Assembly (NCBI RefSeq): GCF_009495755.1
Contig: NZ_WIBJ01000030.1
Coordinates: 280,640-344,639, forward strand
Length of the DNA stretch: 64,000 bases
Direction: 5' to 3'
Source: Flavobacterium sp. LMO8
GTDB taxonomy: Bacteria > Bacteroidota > Bacteroidia > Flavobacteriales > Flavobacteriaceae
The notes beneath the pieces are model-generated. The model did not search any database. It had not been told where the DNA came from and worked only from the letters and a program-made list of their open reading frames with translations. Position numbers and translations under genes: made by a program. The stretch's first letter is position 1, and each line of letters opens with the position of its first letter. Positions 35,701 through 43,666 of this stretch are shown piece after piece.

Positions 35701-35774
35701 TTTTTTGGAAAATATTCTTGCGCATTTCCGGAAAATGAAATCAAGAATACTAACAATAACGATATGTATTTCAT
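32745..35774 (-). CDS. Large secreted two-domain amidohydrolase
   Basis: 1009 aa with a signal peptide (MKYISLLLVFLISFSGNAQ). It contains two metal-dependent hydrolase domains in tandem. The first (about 20-425) has a degenerate site (GKTIYPSFVELYSEFG, no HxH). A Lys/Asp-rich linker follows (EDKKKDDKKDEPK, about 540). The second (about 570-970) has an intact HxH in GIIDEHSHIAISNG, further His residues (ITCHSYVQSE, TFTHILEGYK) and the conserved Asp region NSDDAEMSRRLNQE. The C-terminus holds KVGKDADVVLWSDSPLS, the usual family ending. This suggests a periplasmic amidase or deaminase-type hydrolase with one catalytic and one structural domain. The substrate is unknown. Confidence 0.85.
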   Translation of the reverse strand: MKYISLLLVFLISFSGNAQEYFPKNDGVKQSFKNYVAITNATIYVSATQKIEKATLLIKENKIVEVGTNVTIPKGTTIVDATGKTIYPSFVELYSEFGISKPTPRPSGNFTPQYESNREGYYWNDHVKPEYNAYENLSYDTKAAGSLREAGFGTVLSHHNDGVIAGTGLLWTLNDFGTNADRMIKDKVSQHFTFSRSKFTKQSYPSSMMGSMALIRQVFHDAKWYAQGNATNKDLSLEAFNANKYLLQIFNAGDKLNGLRADKLGDEFGVKYLIKGSGNEFERIDEIKKSGATYIIPLNFPDAYDVTDPYLAQQVSLSDMKFWNQAPFNLKILAENNVSFVLSTADLKETKSFLSNLRKAVLYGLPKDKALLALTETPAKLVNQFDKVGSISKGKLANFIIVSGDIFEDKSNILENWVQGNRNIIDKINPTDIRGTYDLVFDNHKFELKIEGETSKFEAKAVKDSINFGTKIQFNDPWVNLVIKNQDTTKANFVRLSGTFVKDMMQGKAVLENGNETSWTATKRATEVKEDKKKDDKKDEPKVPSMYTVTYPNISFGNDEKPKQETILFKNVTVWTGEKEGNLKETDVLIQNGKIAKIGKNLPASGAKVVDGTGKHLTAGIIDEHSHIAISNGVNEGGQNSSAEVTIEDVVNSEDINIYRNLAGGVTSANLLHGSANPIGGRAAFIKLKWGYSPEEMLVKDAPKYIKFALGENVKQSNWGDFSRNRFPQSRMGVEQVYEDYFTRAIEYKNEWDAYKSGKGKNKVMPRFDVEMEVLGEILAKKRFITCHSYVQSEINMLMKLAERYNFKIQTFTHILEGYKLADKMSAHGVAGSTFADWWAYKYEVNDAIPYNAAIMMNEGVQVSINSDDAEMSRRLNQEAAKTVKYGNVTEEEAWNFVTLNPAKILQVDNKVGSIKVGKDADVVLWSDSPLSIYTRAEKTLVDGIIFYDLEKEKEVMSEIQKERAELINFMLDAKNKGMKTQLPKKKENGHYHCDTLGENCKESHYKYN

Positions 35775-35870
35775 GTTTTAGGGTTTAGTTTGGTTAAAGA
35801 TAGAAATTATCTTCGATTTTAATTATTGCAGAAAAGGATTTAAAAAATTTTAACTTTTGTTAATAGTAAA

Positions 35871-37658
35871 CTATCGGTTTATGTAAAGGTAACCAGTTAA
35901 GGGTTCAGAATAATTAGGATCATTTAAATAAAGGATATAATAATAAGTTCCAGCAGGCGCTAAAGTACTTCCAACGCCTTCTTCTACATAACCATCCCAA
36001 TCAGGTTTATTATTGTTTCCTGTCCATAAATGTTTGCCCCAACGATTAAAAATTAGTATTTCAAAATTCACAAAAATATCGCGAAGGCCATCTATGAAAA
36101 AAGCATCGTTTGAGCCATCTCCATTTGGAGAAACTGCATTATAAACTGTAGGAGGACAATTTTCGGTTAATAAAAAGAATGAAGTTACAGAAAAGCAGCT
36201 ATTATCAATACGAACAAAAATTTCTTTTGGTGTGGTAAGCGCTTCGTAATTAAAACTATTTAGTATTGGATTTATATTTTGAACCGCATCATAATAACTT
36301 TCATGAAATGAAACAATTTGACTTGAATTTGTTTTAACTAATTCGGAATAACTTGAAAAATCAAAAATGCCTCGAGTTAAACCAAGATTACAAGAAGTTA
36401 ATGGGTTTAAATTATTGAAAGTTGGCGATACCGTAAGTTCAATATCAATTTGAAAAGTATTGTTGTTTTCTAATAATTCAGTAACAATTCCTGAACCATT
36501 TCCTCTATCATCAACAACTGCTAATAATGAAAAGTTTAGAGAAACAGAACTTGGAATGGACAAAATTATGTTTCCATTTTCGCTTCCTCCAATTGGAATT
36601 ATATTTTGAGTGTAAGTTGTTGCAATTACTTCTGTTCCTGCATAAAACGTAATGGGTGTATTTGCTTCTAAAACTTCTGTACTATTCAAATTTGAAACGG
36701 TGAAATCTAAAGTAACTTCTCTTGAATTACATGTGGAAGTTGGGTTTTCTAATACAATGGTTGCATCAGGTAATTGACTGTTTAGTTTTGTAACTACAGT
36801 GTTAATCATGATGAAATCTTGAAAAGAAGTTAATGCTATTGAAGCACTTGTATCTCCAATAGAAATATAATTATCAATTTCGTAAATATCCAAATCCATA
36901 TTATATAACTGATTGGACCCTGTAACTGAATTTGTACTATTAAAAACGTTATTTGGTGGATTAAAAGGATTGCTTATTGCTGTTCCATTTACAGTAAAAT
37001 TCTCTGTAGCTAGTTGTGAATCTCCTTCCCATGCAATGAATCCTGCTTTTGCATTGGAATTGTTTAGTACATACAAATTGGTTAAATTTATTTGTAAGGC
37101 ATCAGGAACACCTTGTAATCCATCATAAATGTTTAATTGGTTTAACGTTAAACTCGGATTTTCATAAACAATTAATATGGCCCAACCTGCAAAATTTGTT
37201 TTTCTACTATAATGAAGTGCCTGAAATGGCGAAATATCTAAATTAGAAAGGGTATAAGTTCCATTTCCTGTTGTTTGAACTAAAGTTGTAATATCTTTAA
37301 ACGCACTGAAATAAGTAAAAGTATTAGGGTTAAAAAATCTTGAATGTGAAAAAGTTCTATCAGGAGTAATTGTTGTACCATTCAAATCAACTTCAAAATC
37401 ACCGTCTCCGCTGCCTGCCCAATATAAATAAGCTCTAATAATTGTATCACTCGGACCTAAATTTAGTGTCGCAGATGAAGAAGTATTGGTTACATAGAAA
37501 TTGGTGGGATTATTTTCAGCTATATTCATTGTATTTCCTACAAATGTGAAATCGTATCTTCCATTTACTTGAGTGAATAATGAAATATCTTGACCTTTAG
37601 TTAAAGTAGGTAATAGAATTCCTAATAGAAAAATGAGGCAAAGTAATTTTTTCAACAT
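35871..37658 (-). CDS. Secreted protein with type-B T9SS C-terminal sorting domain
   Basis: 595 aa with a signal peptide (LLCLIFLLGILLPTLTKGQ). The middle is beta-rich, with a repeated adhesin-like architecture: TFVGNTMNIAENNPTNFYVT, TLNLGPSDTIIRAYLYWAGS and a CARDB-like region around VTLDFTVSNLNSTEVLEANT. The C-terminal about 90 residues are the gliding-motility-associated type-B domain: NAVSPNGDGSNDAFFIDGL, LIFNRWGKHLWTG, DGYVEE, PAGTYYYILYLND, GYLYINR. This domain directs export through the type IX secretion system to the cell surface or medium. T9SS genes themselves are not in the window. Role is unknown, possibly adhesion. Confidence 0.93.
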   Translation of the reverse strand: MLKKLLCLIFLLGILLPTLTKGQDISLFTQVNGRYDFTFVGNTMNIAENNPTNFYVTNTSSSATLNLGPSDTIIRAYLYWAGSGDGDFEVDLNGTTITPDRTFSHSRFFNPNTFTYFSAFKDITTLVQTTGNGTYTLSNLDISPFQALHYSRKTNFAGWAILIVYENPSLTLNQLNIYDGLQGVPDALQINLTNLYVLNNSNAKAGFIAWEGDSQLATENFTVNGTAISNPFNPPNNVFNSTNSVTGSNQLYNMDLDIYEIDNYISIGDTSASIALTSFQDFIMINTVVTKLNSQLPDATIVLENPTSTCNSREVTLDFTVSNLNSTEVLEANTPITFYAGTEVIATTYTQNIIPIGGSENGNIILSIPSSVSLNFSLLAVVDDRGNGSGIVTELLENNNTFQIDIELTVSPTFNNLNPLTSCNLGLTRGIFDFSSYSELVKTNSSQIVSFHESYYDAVQNINPILNSFNYEALTTPKEIFVRIDNSCFSVTSFFLLTENCPPTVYNAVSPNGDGSNDAFFIDGLRDIFVNFEILIFNRWGKHLWTGNNNKPDWDGYVEEGVGSTLAPAGTYYYILYLNDPNYSEPLTGYLYINR

Positions 37659-37767
37659 ACTGATTTAGTGAAAATTTGGTTCCAATTTACTATATTTTTT
37701 TTAAAAAACAGAATAAAGAAATCAGATGCCGTAAAAATTTAGTAATTTTCCGCTTTAAAATAATAGT

Positions 37768-38748
37768 TTGAGAAAGTATCACGTAGAAATATATAGTTCA
37801 ACACGTTATGATTTGTGGAACGAATTTGTAGCCAATGCCAAAAACGCTACCTTCTTGTTTCATCGTGATTTTATGGAATATCATCAAAACCGATTTGAAG
37901 ATTATTCGCTTTTGGTTTTTGATGATAGTCATGAATTAATGGCTATTTTACCTACAAATAGAGTAGGAGAAACCCTTTTTTCGCATCAAGGACTAACTTA
38001 TGGTGGAATTGTAATTCATGAAAAAACAAAACTTTCCGATTTTATATCCATTGCAAAATCTGTTTTTGAATATTTGAACACACAACAATTTCAGAAAATA
38101 ATTTTCAAAGAAATTCCAACTATTTACAATCAAATTCCTTCCAATGAATTGCAATATTTGATATTTTTAATGCAAGGAAATTTGGTCAGAAGAGATGTTT
38201 TGTCGGTTATAGATTTGAAAACCAATTTTTCTTTTTCACGTGATAGAAAAAATGGGATTAAAAGAGGAATCAAAAATAATTTAGTTGTAAAAGAAGAACC
38301 CAATTTTGAATTATTTTGGAATGAAATTTTAATTCCAAATTTAGAAGTTAAACATCAAGCAAAACCTGTTCATTCATTGGAAGAAATTCAAGTTTTGTAT
38401 AATAAATTTCCAAAAAACATCCGACAATTTAATGTGTATCAAAACGATAAAATTGTGGCCGGAACTACCATTTTTGAATCAAATTTTGTAGCGCATTCTC
38501 AATATATTTCGGGGAATTCAGATAAAAACGAATTGGGAAGTTTAGATTTTTTACACGATTATTTAATTTCTAACGTTTTTAAAGACAAAAAATATTTCGA
38601 TTTCGGAATTTCCAATGAAAATCAAGGAAAAAATATAAATAAAGGTTTGTTGTATTGGAAAGAAAGTTTTGGTGCAAGAGTTATTACACAAGATTTTTAC
38701 GAAGTAGAAATAAAAAACTACATACTTTTAGATAACGTTTTACTATGA
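37768..38748 (+). CDS. FemAB/GNAT-like acyltransferase of the glycan locus
   Basis: 326 aa. Starts at a TTG (37768); no ATG fits before residue 36, and the conserved N-terminus (YSSTRYDLWNEFVANAKNAT, FLFHRDFMEYHQNRFEDYSL) begins immediately. The C-terminal half has the FemAB/GNAT fold: NVYQNDKIVAGTTIFE, YISGNSDKNELGSLDFLHDY, FGISNENQGKNINKGLLYWK. Such proteins in sugar loci transfer acyl or amino acid groups to amino sugars. The stop codon overlaps the next start (ATGA at 38745-38748), which is strong evidence for an operon with the DegT aminotransferase that makes an amino sugar. Confidence 0.8.
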   Translation: MRKYHVEIYSSTRYDLWNEFVANAKNATFLFHRDFMEYHQNRFEDYSLLVFDDSHELMAILPTNRVGETLFSHQGLTYGGIVIHEKTKLSDFISIAKSVFEYLNTQQFQKIIFKEIPTIYNQIPSNELQYLIFLMQGNLVRRDVLSVIDLKTNFSFSRDRKNGIKRGIKNNLVVKEEPNFELFWNEILIPNLEVKHQAKPVHSLEEIQVLYNKFPKNIRQFNVYQNDKIVAGTTIFESNFVAHSQYISGNSDKNELGSLDFLHDYLISNVFKDKKYFDFGISNENQGKNINKGLLYWKESFGARVITQDFYEVEIKNYILLDNVLL

Positions 38749-39908
38749 TACATTTCCTAAATTTAAGAAAATTAAACCAACCTTTTGAAGTTGCTTTTCA
38801 GAAAAAGATGAAGCAATTTCTAGATGGTGGTTGGTATATTTTAGGTAATGAAGTCAAGCAATTTGAAACCGATTTTGCTTCCTATTGCGGCACAAAACAT
38901 TGTATTGGTGTTGGAAATGGTTTAGATGCTTTGGTTTTGATTTTAAAGGCTTATATTCATTTAGGAAAACTTGAAAACGGTGATGAAGTTATTGTTCCAG
39001 CAAATACTTATATTGCTAGTATTTTGGCTATTTTACAAGCTGATTTAGTTCCTGTTTTAGTGGAACCAAGATTGGAAACGTACAATATTAATCCAGATGA
39101 AATTGAAGCTAAAATAACTTCCAAAACAAAAGCCATTTTGCCTGTTCATCTTTACGGCCAATTGTGTGAAATGAAAGCCATAAATGAAATAGCTCAAAGA
39201 CATAATTTATTGGTTATTGAAGATGCAGCTCAAGCGCACGGCGCAAGATTAAGTGTTCAGTGTACAGTGGATAGTGTTCAGTCAAATACAGATTGTCATG
39301 CTGAACTTGTTTCAGCATCTCAATACCCAATACCCAATACCCAACACCCTACAGCCTATAGCTTTTATCCAGGAAAAAATCTCGGTGCTTTAGGCGATGG
39401 TGGAGCCATTACAACGAACGATGATGAATTAGCTGAAACGCTTTTTTCTATGCGAAATTACGGTTCAAAAGTAAAATATGAAAACGAAATTATCGGCGTA
39501 AATTCCCGTTTAGACGAATTGCAAGCGGCTTTTTTAAATATTAAATTGAAGCAATTAGATTCGGAAAATGAATTCCGTAGAAGCATGGCAAAACGCTATC
39601 TTTCAGAAATTAAAAACGATAAAATTATTATGCCAAGTTGGGATTTATCTCAAAATCACGTGTTTCATTTGTTTGTCATTCGAACTTCAAACCGATTAGC
39701 ATTACAGAATTTTTTAAAGGAAAACGGAATTGAAACCATGATTCATTATCCAATTCCACCTCACAAACAAAAAGCTTTATCCAATTGGAACAATTTATCG
39801 TTTCCAATTACAGAGAAAATCCATGATGAGGTTTTGAGCATTCCGTTGAATTCAGGTTTAAAAGCTTCAGAAATTCAACATATTATTTCCACTTTAAACA
39901 ACTATTAA
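38745..39908 (+). CDS. DegT/DnrJ/EryC1/StrS sugar aminotransferase with a repeat-derived insertion
   Basis: 387 aa. A PLP-dependent aminotransferase acting on nucleotide-linked keto-sugars. Signatures: GNGLDALVLILKAYI, VIVPANTYIASILAI, LPVHLYGQLCEM, VIEDAAQAHGA, and the Schiff-base lysine (about residue 211) in YSFYPGKNLGALGDGGAITT; VNSRLDELQAAFLNIKL follows. Between AHGA and the lysine loop lies an atypical segment (about residues 168-203) encoded by repeat DNA at 39252-39348. The loop is some 20 residues longer than I expect for the family. The frame is intact, so the enzyme may tolerate it. With FdtA and the FemAB-like gene it probably makes a 3-amino-3,6-dideoxyhexose, acting as an FdtB/QdtB-type enzyme. 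Confidence 0.9.
   Translation: MIHFLNLRKLNQPFEVAFQKKMKQFLDGGWYILGNEVKQFETDFASYCGTKHCIGVGNGLDALVLILKAYIHLGKLENGDEVIVPANTYIASILAILQADLVPVLVEPRLETYNINPDEIEAKITSKTKAILPVHLYGQLCEMKAINEIAQRHNLLVIEDAAQAHGARLSVQCTVDSVQSNTDCHAELVSASQYPIPNTQHPTAYSFYPGKNLGALGDGGAITTNDDELAETLFSMRNYGSKVKYENEIIGVNSRLDELQAAFLNIKLKQLDSENEFRRSMAKRYLSEIKNDKIIMPSWDLSQNHVFHLFVIRTSNRLALQNFLKENGIETMIHYPIPPHKQKALSNWNNLSFPITEKIHDEVLSIPLNSGLKASEIQHIISTLNNY
39252..39348. repeat. Dispersed repeat cassette inside the DegT aminotransferase gene
   Basis: Three modules: a 7-bp array starting AGT (39252-39286, units AGTGTTC, AGTGTAC, AGTGGAT, AGTGTTC, AGTCAAA); a hairpin GTCATGCTGAA...TTCAGCATCTC (39295-39320; stem 39299-39305 with 39311-39317); and a second 7-bp array CAATACC x3 plus CAACACC (39321-39348). 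The modules are of intergenic type, yet they read through in frame. Confidence 0.85.
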
Positions 39909-39910
39909 TT

Positions 39911-41197
39911 TTGAATATTTTAAAAAAAATAATTCAAAACAAGCTATTTAAAGTTACTTCTTTAAATAGCATTAGTATTTTAATTCGCATCATTACAGGT
40001 TTTGTTTCTTCAAAAGCTATTGCATATTTCATTGGACCTTCAGGAATGGCTTTGATGGGAAATTTGAGAAGTTTCACCTCTACAATTGAAAATGTTGGCA
40101 TTTTAGGTTTACAAAATGGGATAGTTCAAAACTGCGCTAAAAACCAAGAGAATAAAGAGCAATTAAACAATTGGGTAGCTTCTTTATTTTGGATTTTTTT
40201 CATTTTATCTTTAGCTCTAAGTTTGTTAGTTTTCCTTGGAAACGGATTTTTTGGAAAACAAATTTTTGGTTCAGCTTCTGATTATCATTTTATACTAAAT
40301 TTTATTGCTTTTGTAATTCCTTTTCAAGTGCTGCATTTGTTTTTTGTTGCAATCTTGAATGGTTTTAGTGAATACAAAAAGGTAACTGCAATTTCAGTAT
40401 ATAGTTACGTTGCTGGGTTGCTTATTTCTTTGTCCTTAATTTGGAAATATGGTATTAATGGAGCATTGATATCAATTTCAGTATTGTCGGTATTTCAATT
40501 TTTATTTTCGGGATATTATTTTGTCCAACATTTTTCTTTTCAACTAATTTTATTAAACAGAAAAATTGATTTTAGGAGTATAAAACATTTACTTCCATTG
40601 GGATTAATGACACTTTTTTCAGCAGTTTTGAGTCCAATTATTTATATTTTCATTAGGAATTTATTAAGTAGAGAAGTGTCATTAGACGCAGCAGGTCATT
40701 TTGAGGCGATGCAACGAATATCTGGGTTTTACATGATGTTTATTACGACTTTAATAACGTTTTATTTTTTGCCAGAACTAACAAAAGCGAAATCCTTAGA
40801 TAAGGAAAGAAAACTAACATTTGCATTTTACAAAGGTATAATCCCAATTTTTGGTTTAGGATTAGTTTTAATTTATTTTTTAAGAAACTTTGTAATTCAG
40901 GTTTTATTAACAAACGAGTTTACCTTGGTTTCTGAATTGTTTGTATGGCAACTTTTAGGTGATTTTTTCAGAGCATTATCTTTAATCTTAGGAATTCGGT
41001 TTTATGCAAAAAAAATGATAAAAGGCTATTTTGTCACTGAAATTATTTCATTTGTGATTTTATTTTTTTCGAGTTATTTACTTATCCCAAAGTTAGGAAG
41101 TGAAGGTGCCGTTATGGCCTATGCAATTACTTATATTTTGTATTTTTTTGTTTTGTTAATATACTTTAGAAAGTTATTCTATGTCGAAAAATCTTAA
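39911..41197 (+). CDS. O-antigen flippase (Wzx-like polysaccharide transporter)
   Basis: 428 aa, with about twelve membrane segments and few charged loops, matching the MATE/polysaccharide-transporter class. The start is a TTG at 39911, 2 bp after the aminotransferase stop, and the N-terminus (NILKKIIQNKLFKVTSLNSI, SILIRIITGFVSSKAIAYFI, GPSGMALMGNLRSFTSTIEN) is typical of O-antigen translocases. Flips lipid-linked oligosaccharide across the cytoplasmic membrane. The end overlaps the next gene by 17 bp, so both belong to one operon. Confidence 0.88.
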   Translation: MNILKKIIQNKLFKVTSLNSISILIRIITGFVSSKAIAYFIGPSGMALMGNLRSFTSTIENVGILGLQNGIVQNCAKNQENKEQLNNWVASLFWIFFILSLALSLLVFLGNGFFGKQIFGSASDYHFILNFIAFVIPFQVLHLFFVAILNGFSEYKKVTAISVYSYVAGLLISLSLIWKYGINGALISISVLSVFQFLFSGYYFVQHFSFQLILLNRKIDFRSIKHLLPLGLMTLFSAVLSPIIYIFIRNLLSREVSLDAAGHFEAMQRISGFYMMFITTLITFYFLPELTKAKSLDKERKLTFAFYKGIIPIFGLGLVLIYFLRNFVIQVLLTNEFTLVSELFVWQLLGDFFRALSLILGIRFYAKKMIKGYFVTEIISFVILFFSSYLLIPKLGSEGAVMAYAITYILYFFVLLIYFRKLFYVEKS

Positions 41198-42485
41198 AAT
41201 ACTGATTTCAATTGAAGCTTCATTTCGTTTTATTTTGTTTTTTGTATTTTATACAAGTGTAACTATTTTTCCTGATTCTGAAGGATATCTCGACTTAACT
41301 CAAAGACTTTCCAAATTCGATTTATCAAATTATAACGGATTACGTTCACCAGGATATCCATTATTGATTTCGTTTGTGAATTCTAATTTATATGCTGTAA
41401 TATTTATGCAGTTTGGATTAGGGATTATAACTTCTGTTTTTCAATACAAAACACTAGTTCATTTTGATTTTTCGAAAAAGAATAGTTTAATGATTGCACT
41501 TTTTATTAGTTGTTTTTTAAATGTTTTCTTTTTTGAAACCTGTATTTTAGTGGAAACATTTGTTCTTTTTTTTATGAGTGCATTGATTTATTTGTTGTCA
41601 AAAAAGTCTTTTCAAGATCAAAATTTAAAGCATGATTTTCTAATAGGATTTATCTTAGGTTATTTAGCTTTAATTAAATCATTCTATATTTTCATACCGT
41701 TTTTACTACTTTTTTGGTTGGTTTTAAATCGATTAAATTTTAATACAATTTTACGAAAAGGATTGGTTATTTTACTTTTTCCTATGCTTTCTTTTTTGGG
41801 TTGGTCTTACGTAAATAAAATCAACATTGGTCAATTTTCTTCTTCTGGAATTTCAGGATTGTATTTAGCTCAAAATTGTGTTTATTTTGCCGAAGGTGCT
41901 CCTAAAGAATTCGATTGGATTTCAAAACCTTATGTAGCTTATCGCGAAAAATCTATTAGAGAAAATCGCGATGTTGCTATGGCTATTTGGTATGCTTATG
42001 AAGATGGAGCATACGATAAATACAATCTAAGTTTGCCTCAATTTTCAGTCGAACTTGGAAAATTTGCCAAAGCAACTATAAAAGAAAACCCAATAGCCTA
42101 TTTCAAACAAATCATCACTAAATCTTGGTTTGATTTTTGGAAACCCACTATAAATTGGAGGTACGAAGGGTTTAATTTTAAATATATCAATAAGTTGTTA
42201 TTTGGAATCTGGCATTTACAATCGGTTCTGATAGTGTTGATTAAAGTTGGATTTATTTTTGTTTTTTGCTTTCAATTGGTGCAATTCGTAAAAAACAGAA
42301 AATTAGTTTTAGAGTTTTTATTGTCATCAATAGTGTTTTCGGCGTCTATTTTACAAGGGTTAGTCACTTATGGAACTAATAATCGTTTTAGTTATCCGTT
42401 TGAATTTATAATGATAATTTCAGTTCTTTTGTTTTTAAAATCCAATGTTAAACTTCCCAACAAGTTAAATATTTGGCTGCAATAA
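41181..42485 (+). CDS. Polytopic membrane protein, GT-C glycosyltransferase-like
   Basis: 434 aa with about ten membrane segments. The N-terminal outward loop after helix 1 contains FPDSEGYLDLTQRLSKFDLS and NGLRSPGYPLLISF, which resembles the acidic loop (DSxxY) of GT-C mannosyl/arabinosyl-transferases that use lipid-linked donors. A large soluble loop follows around residues 225-320 (SKPYVAYREKSIREN, KESIAYF-like ENPIAYFKQIITKSWFDFWK). I assign it as a GT-C-like protein or polysaccharide polymerase candidate. It starts within the flippase gene and its 3' end overlaps the convergent gene by 38 bp. Confidence 0.65.
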   Translation: MSKNLKILISIEASFRFILFFVFYTSVTIFPDSEGYLDLTQRLSKFDLSNYNGLRSPGYPLLISFVNSNLYAVIFMQFGLGIITSVFQYKTLVHFDFSKKNSLMIALFISCFLNVFFFETCILVETFVLFFMSALIYLLSKKSFQDQNLKHDFLIGFILGYLALIKSFYIFIPFLLLFWLVLNRLNFNTILRKGLVILLFPMLSFLGWSYVNKINIGQFSSSGISGLYLAQNCVYFAEGAPKEFDWISKPYVAYREKSIRENRDVAMAIWYAYEDGAYDKYNLSLPQFSVELGKFAKATIKENPIAYFKQIITKSWFDFWKPTINWRYEGFNFKYINKLLFGIWHLQSVLIVLIKVGFIFVFCFQLVQFVKNRKLVLEFLLSSIVFSASILQGLVTYGTNNRFSYPFEFIMIISVLLFLKSNVKLPNKLNIWLQ

Positions 42486-43590
42486 TTTTATAGTTGTGCT
42501 CTTTTTCAATAAAGTTTCGAGCACTTTTTGAGATTTCAATCATTTTATCAGGATGTTCAATTAAATAGGAAAGTTTTGTTGCAATTTCATTTTCATCCGG
42601 CAATGCATTAATACAAACTTCGTCCTCTTGCAATTGATACTGATTTAAAAATTCGGTTTCAGCACCTGTAAAAACCACTTTTCCTTTAGTCATAGCTTCT
42701 AATGCATTATATCCTTGATCGTATGCAAACACTTGATCTAACAAAATATGAGTTTTGTTATACTTCGATATATATTTGTTATACGGAATATTTTCTGTTA
42801 CAATAATTTCGATTTTATCAGTATATTTTTTTTGGATAATTTCCAAAGCTTTTTCGAAATAGTTGATTCCTTTTTTGATGTAACTTAATCTATTTATACC
42901 TAAGAAAATTATAACTTTATCCTCAATTTCTAAATTTTTAAAAGCAATTGTATCAATATTTATAGGATTAGGAATAAACGTAGTTTGAAATCCCATTTTT
43001 TGCATCGGAATTTCATAATCTAAATCAGATGTGATTAGTTTTTGACAGTTTTCTTTCAACCAATCAAATGTTTTTCGATAATTTTCTTTTCGATATTTTA
43101 AAGGAAATTGAAATTGATTTTCCAAAGAATTGTCTTCAAAATAAGGATTTAAAACCGAATATTTTAGTTCGTTTTGAAACCAATAATCCACGACAGGAAC
43201 TTCATCACCACAAATTAATAAACTTCGGCTTTTGATTTTTTTGAACAACTTTTTATATAAAAAACGTGATAAAATGGGATACGTTTCTAACGCATCAGAA
43301 TTAATCAATTGCACATGATGATAGCTATTTAATTTTGGCAAGATTAAATAAAAACGAATCGCTTTTTCGATTTTTTCAAAATCTAAACCAATAACTTTCC
43401 GAATACTTTTAAATAGAAAATTCGCAATTTTATTTTCATGACAAATTCTGGCGTATATCGAATAATCAACAGGGAATTGCTTGAATTTATCACCACAACC
43501 TATAATCGTTACTTCGTGACTAAGTGCTACCAATCCTTCTTTTAAGGAATTATGTAATCTGCTGTATTCTCCAATTAAAAGTATTTTCAT
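42448..43590 (-). CDS. Glycosyltransferase, GT-B fold (GT4-like)
   Basis: 380 aa. Rossmann start MKILLIGEYSRLHNSLKEGL, a C-terminal nucleotide-sugar-binding half with IIFLGINRLSYIKKGINYFE, and the sugar-donor loop GYNALEAMTKGKVVFTGAET (the conserved E of GT4 enzymes lies in ALEAMTKGK). Cytoplasmic, membrane-associated transferase adding a sugar to the growing glycan. It points against its neighbours and overlaps the GT-C gene's end by 38 bp, a sign of rearrangement in the locus. The start lies 67 bp from the divergent GT2 gene; the gap holds a 7-bp repeat. Confidence 0.75.
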   Translation of the reverse strand: MKILLIGEYSRLHNSLKEGLVALSHEVTIIGCGDKFKQFPVDYSIYARICHENKIANFLFKSIRKVIGLDFEKIEKAIRFYLILPKLNSYHHVQLINSDALETYPILSRFLYKKLFKKIKSRSLLICGDEVPVVDYWFQNELKYSVLNPYFEDNSLENQFQFPLKYRKENYRKTFDWLKENCQKLITSDLDYEIPMQKMGFQTTFIPNPINIDTIAFKNLEIEDKVIIFLGINRLSYIKKGINYFEKALEIIQKKYTDKIEIIVTENIPYNKYISKYNKTHILLDQVFAYDQGYNALEAMTKGKVVFTGAETEFLNQYQLQEDEVCINALPDENEIATKLSYLIEHPDKMIEISKSARNFIEKEHNYKIIAAKYLTCWEV

Positions 43591-43608
43591 AAATAATTCT
43601 AAATCTAG

Positions 43609-43636
43609 TCACTAATCACTAATCACTAATCACTAT
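43609..43636. repeat. 7-bp tandem repeat TCACTAA x3 + TCACTAT
   Basis: Four 7-bp units in the gap between divergent genes. The last unit runs into the TATATTTG -7 element at 43634-43641. Confidence 0.85.
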
Positions 43637-43641
43637 ATTTG
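43634..43641 (+). promoter_or_regulatory. Putative -7 element (TATATTTG) of the GT2 gene at 43667
   Basis: TATATTTG, 25 nt upstream of the ATG, immediately downstream of and partly overlapping a 7-bp tandem repeat. The -33 zone is entirely repeat. Confidence 0.6.
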
Positions 43642-43666
43642 TGTAAATATAGTACAATTGCTAAAT

